Of a DNA stretch of 60,359 bases, positions 41,769 through 48,196 are shown piece after piece. Position 1 is the first letter of the stretch; every line of letters begins with the position of its first letter. The notes beneath the pieces were generated by a model that was given only the letters and a program-made list of their open reading frames with translations, was not told where the DNA came from and ran no database searches. Origin of the DNA: Streptomyces sp. UNOB3_S3 (GTDB taxonomy: Bacteria; Actinomycetota; Actinomycetes; Streptomycetales; Streptomycetaceae); NCBI RefSeq assembly GCF_020740895.1, contig NZ_JAILXP010000003.1, forward strand, positions 1-60,359. Direction: 5' to 3'. The translations under genes were made by a program, and so were the position numbers.

Positions 41769-42269
41769 ATGGCCAAGGTCCGGCTGCACACCAACCACGG
41801 TGACATCGTTCTGGAGCTCAACGAGGAGAAGGCGCCCAAGACCGTCGAGAACTTCCTCGCCTACGTCGACGCCGGCCACTACGACGGCACGGTCTTCCAC
41901 CGCGTCATCCCCGGCTTCATGGTCCAGGGCGGCGGCTTCGCCCCCGGCATGGACCAGAAGCCGACGAAGGCGCCCATCAAGAACGAGGCGAACAACGGCC
42001 TGAAGAACATGGCGTACACCGTGGCCATGGCCCGTACGAACGACCCGCACTCGGCCACCGCGCAGTTCTTCATCAACGTCAACGACAACGACTTCCTCAA
42101 CTTCACGTCGGAGTCCCCGAACGGCTGGGGCTACGCCGTTTTCGGCCAGGTCGTCGAGGGCCAGGACGTCGTCGACAAGATCAAGAGCGTTCAGACCGGC
42201 ACCCGCGGCTTCCACCAGGACGTCCCGAAGGACGACGTGCTCATCGAGACCGCCAAGCGCGAGGCCTGA
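41769..42269 (+). CDS. ppiB: Peptidyl-prolyl cis-trans isomerase, cyclophilin B type
   Basis: The product is 166 aa. The ATG at 41769 has GGAG 7 nt upstream. Cyclophilin motifs are complete: [15 protein letters not shown] contains the catalytic Arg and the Phe-Met-Gln trio, [20 protein letters not shown] is the core, and [20 protein letters not shown] follows. The sequence is close in style to E. coli PpiB, and Streptomyces cyclophilin B proteins of this Gram-negative-like type are already known. It catalyses proline isomerisation in the cytoplasm; there is no signal peptide. A hairpin terminator follows at 42287. Confidence 0.95.
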   Translation: MAKVRLHTNHGDIVLELNEEKAPKTVENFLAYVDAGHYDGTVFHRVIPGFMVQGGGFAPGMDQKPTKAPIKNEANNGLKNMAYTVAMARTNDPHSATAQFFINVNDNDFLNFTSESPNGWGYAVFGQVVEGQDVVDKIKSVQTGTRGFHQDVPKDDVLIETAKREA

Positions 42270-42286
42270 GAACCACGCGCCCGGCA

Positions 42287-42307
42287 CCGGTTCCCCCGGG
42301 GAACCGG
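42287..42307 (+). terminator. Hairpin terminator after ppiB
   Basis: CCGGTTCCC at 42287-42295 pairs with GGGAACCGG at 42299-42307 over a 3-nt loop, 18 bp after the ppiB stop. Confidence 0.7.
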
Positions 42308-42421
42308 AGACGGCGGCTCCTGATTTCTTCATGTCCGCGACACCTCGCGGTCGGCTGAGCGACTTCCCGCGATGTTGATCTTTCTGACCGGCGCAGTAGG
42401 TCACCGGAAGGAAACAGGATC

Positions 42422-42997
42422 GTGTTCGTCAGGAAGTCTCACGTCGCCGCTTTCGCGGCGCTCGCCGCCGTCGCACTGCCGGCCGGGGCACTCGGCACCG
42501 CCACCACGGCGGACGCCGCCTCGGGCCGGGGCGTGCCCGGCTACCAGACGTGGCAGAGCGATGTGAACAAGGCGATAGCCCCCGCGATCCCGTGGCTGCG
42601 GGACCGCGTCGCCAAGGGCGGCGGCAACCCGGCCATCGTGCTGGACATCGACAACACCGCGCTGGAGACCTACTACCACGAGGGACAGGCCAACAAGCCG
42701 GTGCTCAAGGTGGCCCAGTGGGCGCACGAGCACAACGTCTCCGTGCTGTTCGTCACCGCCCGCACCTCCTCGTCGTCCGCCCGGCAGCAGCTGGTGGACG
42801 CCGGCTACCCGGTGGACGCCGTCTGCACGCGCGAGCACGGCGAGGAGAAGGGCGAGGGCAAGGAGCGCTGCCGGGAGGAACTCACCCGGGACGGTTACAC
42901 GATCACCGCCAACATCGGCAACCGGCCCACCGACTTCGAGGGCGGCTCCTACGAGAAGGGCTTCAAGCTGCCCGACTACGGCGGCCGACTCTCCTGA
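42422..42997 (+). CDS. Secreted HAD-superfamily acid phosphatase
   Basis: The product is 191 aa from the GTG at 42422 (GGAAGGAAACAGG upstream). A signal peptide (SHVAAFAALAAVALPAGAL, then an ADAA-type cleavage region) indicates export. The HAD motif I is VLDIDNTALETYY, where the first Asp is the nucleophile. Motif II is LFVTARTSSSS, and the C-terminal acidic region is NIGNRPTDFEGG. This matches small class B-like acid phosphatases of Streptomyces. It would remove phosphate from organic esters outside the cell. A strong terminator follows. Confidence 0.9.
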   Translation: MFVRKSHVAAFAALAAVALPAGALGTATTADAASGRGVPGYQTWQSDVNKAIAPAIPWLRDRVAKGGGNPAIVLDIDNTALETYYHEGQANKPVLKVAQWAHEHNVSVLFVTARTSSSSARQQLVDAGYPVDAVCTREHGEEKGEGKERCREELTRDGYTITANIGNRPTDFEGGSYEKGFKLPDYGGRLS

Positions 42998-43008
42998 CCC
43001 CGCCGCGC

Positions 43009-43037
43009 CCTTCGCCGCCGGAACCCGGCGGCGAAGG
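43009..43037 (+). terminator. Hairpin terminator after the acid phosphatase gene
   Basis: CCTTCGCCGCCGG (43009-43021) pairs with CCGGCGGCGAAGG (43025-43037), a 13-bp stem with a 3-nt loop, 12 bp after the stop codon. It isolates the phosphatase gene from the injection-system operon that follows. Confidence 0.8.
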
Positions 43038-43182
43038 CCGGGCGCGGGTTGGCTTGTTCACATGGTGTGAGCACTCCATGGCGCTACGCAATCTGACGTA
43101 GCTTCCCCTCTTCGCATGCGTGATCTGCCGCGGGAATGGTTCGCTGCGAGCACGCATTCCCGAAGAGAGGGGCAAACAGGGC

Positions 43183-44712
43183 ATGGTTGCTCGTCCCCCG
43201 GCACCCGGAGTGTTCGTCACCGAGCGTACGAGCGGAGTCCGCACGATCACCGGGGTGGGTACGTCCACCCCCGCGTTCCTCGGCTACACGGTGGGGGGCC
43301 CGGAGGCGCCCACACCACCCACACTGATCCGCAGCTGGTCCGAGTTCGTGGACACCTTCCACTTCCGCTCCCCGTTGGGACGGAAGGAGATCGAACGGGC
43401 GCTGGACGGCATGCCGGAAGCCGTCGAGGAGGCGATCGCGACCCTCGGGGCCGAAGAAGACGCGCTCCGGCACCTGGCCACCACCGGAGCCGAACCGGTC
43501 GCCACCACGGAGGAGTTCGACAAGCTCGTCGCCGTGCGGACGGCCGACTGGGCGGGCGAGCCCGTCGGCGACGCGGACAGGCGGGAAGCCGAAGCCGTGG
43601 CCCTGAAGGTGTCGACGGCCTTTCCCGAGGACTACGCCCAGTGGATCGCGGCGGGCGACCACCTGGCGTCCCTCTGCCGCCGCCGGGACGAACTGGTCTT
43701 CCTGGAGAAGGTCTTCGAGCAGGCCGATACCGTCTGCCTCCACGAAGCCGTCTACGGATTCTTTGCCAACGGAGGAAGCTCCTGCTACATCCTCCGCCTC
43801 GACCCCACCAAGGACCTCGCGAGCGAAGTCGACGGCAACCCCGACAAACGCACCGGACTGGCCGGGCTGAAGTCCGTCCCCGACGTGAACATGGTCGCGG
43901 TACCCGACCTGTGGCACAAGGAAACGCCGCCCGAGACCGCCGCGGCGATCATCGGCAAAGTGATCGGCCACTGCGTCACCATGCGTAACCGGCTCACCCT
44001 CTGCGAGCCGCCCCCGGACACCGCGCCCGACGCCGTATCGCAGTTCCTCACCCGGCTGGCGGGCCCGGACTCGGACGACGCGGCGTTCACGGCGTTGTAC
44101 TACCCGTGGGTGGAGGTTGCGGGTGTGGACGGGGTGCGGCGTACGGTCCCGCCGTCGGGTCATCTGGCCGGTGTGTGGGCGCGTACGGACGCCGAGCGCG
44201 GGGTGTTCAAGGCCCCCGCCAACCAGAACCTCCGCGGTGTGATCTCCCTGCCCACCCTGCTCACCGACCGGCGTCACGGCGAACTCAACGACAAGGGCGT
44301 CAACTGCCTGCGGACCTTCCCCGACCGGGGGCTGCTCGTTTGGGGTGCGCGGACCCGGTCCGGCAGCCGGGACTGGCGGTATCTCAACGTACGCCGTCTG
44401 GTGTCGTTCCTGTCGGACTCGATCCGGCAGTCGACGACGTGGGCGGTGTTCGAGCCCAATGACGACCGGTTGTGGGCGACGCTGGGCCATTCGGTGGGGA
44501 GTTTCCTGACGGATCAGTGGCGGCAGGGCGCGTTGCTGGGGCGGACGCCGGACGAGGCGTTCTATGTGATCTGCGACCGGACGAACAACACGTCCGCCAC
44601 GATCGACGCGGGCAAGGTGATCTGCGACATCGGCGTCGCACCGGTGCGTCCGGCCGAGTTCGTCCACTTCACCATCACCCAGATCGCCGGACAGCCCGGC
44701 GCCACCACCTGA
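43183..44712 (+). CDS. Contractile injection system sheath protein 1
   Basis: The product is 509 aa from the ATG at 43183. The N-terminus, PPAPGVFVTERTSGVRTITG, VGTSTPAFLGYT, is the classic beginning of phage/eCIS tail sheath subunits. The C-terminal sheath domain contains WRYLNVRRLVSFLSDSIRQS, TTWAVFEPNDDRLWATLGHS and ending VHFTITQIAGQPG. The middle insertion (about residues 55-200) is long, helical and unlike that of the second sheath. The subunits form the contractile cylinder around the tube. The 3' third is almost identical to the second sheath gene at the DNA level. It is the first gene of a plus-strand operon with tube, second sheath and a small protein. Confidence 0.92.
   Translation: MVARPPAPGVFVTERTSGVRTITGVGTSTPAFLGYTVGGPEAPTPPTLIRSWSEFVDTFHFRSPLGRKEIERALDGMPEAVEEAIATLGAEEDALRHLATTGAEPVATTEEFDKLVAVRTADWAGEPVGDADRREAEAVALKVSTAFPEDYAQWIAAGDHLASLCRRRDELVFLEKVFEQADTVCLHEAVYGFFANGGSSCYILRLDPTKDLASEVDGNPDKRTGLAGLKSVPDVNMVAVPDLWHKETPPETAAAIIGKVIGHCVTMRNRLTLCEPPPDTAPDAVSQFLTRLAGPDSDDAAFTALYYPWVEVAGVDGVRRTVPPSGHLAGVWARTDAERGVFKAPANQNLRGVISLPTLLTDRRHGELNDKGVNCLRTFPDRGLLVWGARTRSGSRDWRYLNVRRLVSFLSDSIRQSTTWAVFEPNDDRLWATLGHSVGSFLTDQWRQGALLGRTPDEAFYVICDRTNNTSATIDAGKVICDIGVAPVRPAEFVHFTITQIAGQPGATT
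44068..44699 (+). repeat. Long near-identical segment shared by the two sheath genes, copy 1
   Basis: Bases 44068-44699 align without gaps to 45885-46516 (offset 1,817). Stretches at about 44068-44235 and 44430-44699 differ at only a handful of bases, including third positions, while about 44236-44430 has many silent and some coding changes. The block encodes the sheath C-terminal domain. Confidence 0.85.
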
Positions 44713-44732
44713 ACGCGGGGAGGCACACGCAC

Positions 44733-45173
44733 GTGTTGACCGGTGACACCTTCAGCAGCAACACCTTCGCCATCGAACTGGGCAAGTTCCAGGTCGAGAC
44801 CGTCCAGGACGTCTCCGGGCTGACCCTGGAACAGGACGTCGTCGAGACCCGCCAGGTGTCCGCCACCGGCGAGCTCATCGTGCGCAAACAGCCGGGAGCC
44901 CGGAAGACCGGCGAGATCACGATCACCCGGGGCATGGACAAGAGCACCGCGTTCACCGACTGGATCAAGACCACCCTGGTCAACGCCGACCTCGACAGCG
45001 CCCGGCAGAACATCACCATCGCCCTCAAGGACGCCCAGAAGCGGACAGTCCGCCGCATCCACCTCACCAACGCCTGGGCCTCGCGCTGGGAAGGCCCCCA
45101 GCTCGGGGCGGCCAACTCCGGGACCGCCACGGAACAGGTCACCATCACCTACGAGGACATCACCGTCGAATAG
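44733..45173 (+). CDS. Contractile injection system inner tube protein
   Basis: The product is 146 aa, the standard size for Hcp/gp19-like tube subunits. The GTG at 44733 follows GGGGAGG by about 10 nt. The sequence FSSNTFAIELGKFQVETVQD, VSGLTLEQDVVETRQ, GEITITRGMDKSTAFTDWIK and ending EQVTITYEDITVE matches T4 gp19/eCIS tube proteins, which stack as hexameric rings inside the sheath. It lies 20 bp after sheath 1 and 15 bp before sheath 2. Only one tube gene is in this window; eCIS often carry two. Confidence 0.92.
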   Translation: MLTGDTFSSNTFAIELGKFQVETVQDVSGLTLEQDVVETRQVSATGELIVRKQPGARKTGEITITRGMDKSTAFTDWIKTTLVNADLDSARQNITIALKDAQKRTVRRIHLTNAWASRWEGPQLGAANSGTATEQVTITYEDITVE

Positions 45174-45188
45174 CCGGGAGGACCAGCA

Positions 45189-46529
45189 GTGATGGCGAAC
45201 AGGCCCCCAGGCGTCCACGTCACCGAGAAGTCCAGCGGCGTCCGCATGATCGTGGGAGTGGGCACCTCCACCCCGGCCTTCCTCGGCTACACCGCACTGC
45301 CCGGCGTGACGCCCCCGGAACGGACGACCCCGCCCTTCACCGCCGACGAGCGCAAGATCCCCCAGCCCATCCGGGGATGGCAGGAATTCGTCGACCGCTA
45401 CAGCATCAAGGAGCTGAGCGACGAACTGGCCGCCCTCCTGAAGAAACAGAAGGACGACCCGCCCCTGCCCGCCGGGGACCACAGGAAGATCCAGGTGCTC
45501 CAGCGCTGCCTCACCCTGGCCGAGGCGGTGTACGGGTTCTTCGCCAACGGCGGTACGACCTGCTACATCGTCGGCTTCCTGGACCCCGCCACCCCGGTGA
45601 CCGGGTCCACCCTCGCCGGGGACGCGGAGGCGCGCACGGGCCTGGGCGGACTGGAGACCGTGCCGGACGTCACCATGGTCGCCGTCCCCAGCCTCTGGGA
45701 CATGACCGTCGCCGCCACCGACACCGAGACCCCGCCGGCGCCGGATCTGCCGACCGGCAAGGGCCTGCTCGACAAGGTCCTCGCCCACTGCGTCCAGCTG
45801 CGCAACCGGCTCGCGGTCGTCGACGCGCCCCCCGGCCAACTCGTCGAACCGCTCAAGAGCTTCGTCGGCACCCTCGCCACCCCCGACTCGGACGACGCGG
45901 CGTTCACGGCGTTGTACTACCCGTGGGTGGAGGTTCCGGGTGTGGACGGGGTGCGGCGCACGGTGCCGCCGTCGGGTCATCTGGCCGGTGTGTGGGCGCG
46001 TACGGACGCCGAGCGCGGGGTGTTCAAGGCCCCCGCAAACCAGAACCTCCGCGGCGTCCTCGGCATCCCCACCCTCCTGACCGACGACCAGAACGGCGAG
46101 CTCAACGACAAGGGCGTCAACTGCCTCCGCGTCTTCCCCGGCCGGGGGCTGCTCGTATGGGGCGCGCGGACCCGGTCCGGCAGCCGGGACTGGCGGTACC
46201 TCAACGTACGCCGTCTCGTCTCCTTCCTCTCCGATTCCATCCGGCAGTCGACGACGTGGGCGGTGTTCGAGCCCAATGACGACCGGTTGTGGGCGACGCT
46301 GGGCCATTCGGTCGTGAGCTTCCTGACGGACCAGTGGCGGCAGGGCGCGTTGCTGGGGCGGACGCCGGACGAGGCGTTCTATGTGATCTGCGACCGGACG
46401 AACAACACGTCCGCCACGATCGACGAGGGCAAGGTGATCTGCGACATCGGCGTCGCACCGGTGCGCCCCGCCGAGTTCGTCCACTTCACCATCACCCAGA
46501 TCGCCGGACAGCCCGGTGCGAGCGGCTGA
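45189..46529 (+). CDS. Contractile injection system sheath protein 2
   Basis: The product is 446 aa from the GTG at 45189 (GGGAGG just upstream); ATG 45192 is equally possible. The N-terminal core (PPGVHVTEKSSGVRMIVGVG, TSTPAFLGYT) is homologous to sheath 1, and the C-terminal sheath domain is nearly identical to it. The central insertion differs and is about 60 residues shorter (TADERKIPQPIRGWQEFV, KKQKDDPPLPAGDHRK). Sheaths of one particle can be built from two or three paralogues, as in Pvc2-4. The mosaic DNA identity to sheath 1 indicates gene conversion. Confidence 0.92.
   Translation: MMANRPPGVHVTEKSSGVRMIVGVGTSTPAFLGYTALPGVTPPERTTPPFTADERKIPQPIRGWQEFVDRYSIKELSDELAALLKKQKDDPPLPAGDHRKIQVLQRCLTLAEAVYGFFANGGTTCYIVGFLDPATPVTGSTLAGDAEARTGLGGLETVPDVTMVAVPSLWDMTVAATDTETPPAPDLPTGKGLLDKVLAHCVQLRNRLAVVDAPPGQLVEPLKSFVGTLATPDSDDAAFTALYYPWVEVPGVDGVRRTVPPSGHLAGVWARTDAERGVFKAPANQNLRGVLGIPTLLTDDQNGELNDKGVNCLRVFPGRGLLVWGARTRSGSRDWRYLNVRRLVSFLSDSIRQSTTWAVFEPNDDRLWATLGHSVVSFLTDQWRQGALLGRTPDEAFYVICDRTNNTSATIDEGKVICDIGVAPVRPAEFVHFTITQIAGQPGASG
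45885..46516 (+). repeat. Long near-identical segment shared by the two sheath genes, copy 2
   Basis: Second copy of the 632-bp block, inside sheath gene 2. The near-identity in third positions means the copies have exchanged sequence recently. Confidence 0.85.
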
Positions 46530-46540
46530 GGGCGTCGTCG

Positions 46541-46975
46541 ATGCAGAAGATCGTGGCCAGGCAGGGCGACACCGTCACCCTGGCCCTGACACTCCCTGCG
46601 GTTCTCGTCCCGCCGTCCCCGGTCCTCCCGATTCCCGAAGGCACGGCGGGCTTCCGGATCGAAGGGTTCCCCGCCTGCGTACCGGACGACATCGAGTCCA
46701 TGGTCATTTCCGTCGGCTACGCGGTACCACCCGCCCTGCCCCAGGCGGGAACAGGCAGCGTCCAGCTGAAGGTTCCCGCCCAGGACCGGGCCAAGTACGC
46801 CAGGACCGGCCATGGCGCGATCGAAGTCGTCGTCGACGGCGGCCCACTCGAGCTGACCCTCACCGTGGACGCCCCGGCGAGCCATCCCTCCGGCGCCAGT
46901 GACACTCAGGGGAACAAGTACCCCGGAACGGCGACCCTCGCCTGCCCCCGTACCCGCCCCGTGACAGCCGGATAG
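46541..46975 (+). CDS. Small eCIS-operon protein of unknown function
   Basis: The product is 144 aa from the ATG at 46541 (GAGGG at the end of the preceding gene). It starts 11 bp after the sheath 2 stop, so it belongs to the sheath-tube operon. It appears all-beta: VARQGDTVTLALTLPAVLV, GTAGFRIEGFPACVPDDIE and GAIEVVVDGGPLELTLTVDA suggest an Ig- or jelly-roll-like domain. There is no signal peptide or TM. It may be a cap, tail-completion or decoration protein; no family is recognised. It is convergent with the terpene synthase, 20 bp away. Confidence 0.7.
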   Translation: MQKIVARQGDTVTLALTLPAVLVPPSPVLPIPEGTAGFRIEGFPACVPDDIESMVISVGYAVPPALPQAGTGSVQLKVPAQDRAKYARTGHGAIEVVVDGGPLELTLTVDAPASHPSGASDTQGNKYPGTATLACPRTRPVTAG

Positions 46976-46995
46976 TCCCGCCCTACCCGTCCGTT

Positions 46996-48021
46996 CTACC
47001 CGTCCGTGTGAGAGGCGATGGTGTCCTCGATGCGCGGGGACCGCCGGACGTGCTCGACCCCGATCCGGCTGTAACGGCCGGTGGCCCGGCTCCAGTCGTA
47101 GTTCCCGCGCATGCAGGCCCGGTTCGCGTCCAGGAAACGGTGGGTGCCCTCACGCTGCCGCGGGGACAGCCCCAGGGCGGCGCACAGCTCGTGCACCCGG
47201 GCGGAGAGCCGCTGGAAGCGGTCGATCCGTCGGTGGATCATGTCCCGTAACAGGCCGACGGCCTCCTCCTGCGAGCAACCGCGCTCGCGGCGGAGGAGCA
47301 GGACCGCGTTGTCCGCCTCCCCGTTGGCCATGTCCTTCTCCAGGGAGTGGAGGTCGTTGGTCAGTATCACCACCTCTGCGGTGATCTCGCGGATCTCCCG
47401 CACGAGAGTGCTCTCGTGGACTTCCGGGGGAGCTTCGAAACCCCCGCAGCGTTCGGCGGTGTCCAGCACGCCCTCCACGCCGATCGCCAGCCGCCGTAAC
47501 GCCATGTACCGGTTCATGTCCAGGACGAGGCCGGCCTTGCGGTTGACCGCCTCGGTGACATAGGTGAGGAAGTACTGCTCCCAATGGCGGGCGGCGCGCT
47601 CCCGCCAGGCCGTCGACATGCCCTGCCGCAGCCGCTCCCAGTGGTCCAGCCACAGGCGGGCGAGCGGGAAGGTGGGCTTGACCGACGGCGAGTCGGGGTT
47701 CTGCCGGGCGAGCGCGGCCATCTCCCGGCAGAGCGCGTAGGCGGCCAGGGGATCCCTGCCCAGGTGGCTGTCGAAGAGGTCGTCGAAGAAGAAATAGAAG
47801 GTCTGCCCTTGGATGCCCAGCTCCAGGTCGTCCCCGAACGCGTCGGGGTGGAAACGGCCGGCGAGCTCCGCCACCGCCCAGGTCAGATAGCGTTCGGCAT
47901 TGGGCGCGCTGGTGACGAACCCCTCCGCCCTCAGCCACTTCATATGGCGGGCGTTCGCGGCCTCGACATCCGGACTGATCCGCACCTCGAAGGGAATGTC
48001 CAACGGAACATTCTGCGGCAT
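46996..48021 (-). CDS. Class I terpene synthase (sesquiterpene cyclase type)
   Basis: The product is 341 aa from the ATG at 48021, with GAGGAGGGGG upstream. The metal-binding aspartate motif is D80-D-L-F-D84 (YFFFDDLFDSH), and the NSE triad is N222-D-L-H-S226-L-E-K-D230, both complete. A C-terminal RY pair (Arg316-Tyr317) is present as in other bacterial cyclases. The enzyme should ionise farnesyl or a similar diphosphate with Mg and cyclise it; the product cannot be told from sequence. Leu175 (47497-47499) and Leu258 (47248-47250) are both TTA, so expression should depend on bldA. It lies between the two halves of the injection-system locus, a surprising location. Confidence 0.9.
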   Translation of the reverse strand: MPQNVPLDIPFEVRISPDVEAANARHMKWLRAEGFVTSAPNAERYLTWAVAELAGRFHPDAFGDDLELGIQGQTFYFFFDDLFDSHLGRDPLAAYALCREMAALARQNPDSPSVKPTFPLARLWLDHWERLRQGMSTAWRERAARHWEQYFLTYVTEAVNRKAGLVLDMNRYMALRRLAIGVEGVLDTAERCGGFEAPPEVHESTLVREIREITAEVVILTNDLHSLEKDMANGEADNAVLLLRRERGCSQEEAVGLLRDMIHRRIDRFQRLSARVHELCAALGLSPRQREGTHRFLDANRACMRGNYDWSRATGRYSRIGVEHVRRSPRIEDTIASHTDG

Positions 48022-48196
48022 GCCTGATCCCCCTCCTCGCTGGATTCCGGGGCGTCCGCCCGCCGATGCGGCGTACGCCCCCGTGGAGATCCAACGATCA
48101 CCAGGCCGGGCCGCACGTGACAAGTCTTCAGGTCCGTCGGCTCAACCTGTGGTATGGGGCCTGATCAGGGCCGCCCGAGGAGCCCGCACGCGGCCG

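Noticed and set aside
43183-46975. A prophage or R-type pyocin remnant
   Set aside because: No capsid, terminase, lysis or integrase genes are visible, and the linked AAA ATPase and DUF4255 genes are hallmarks of eCIS.
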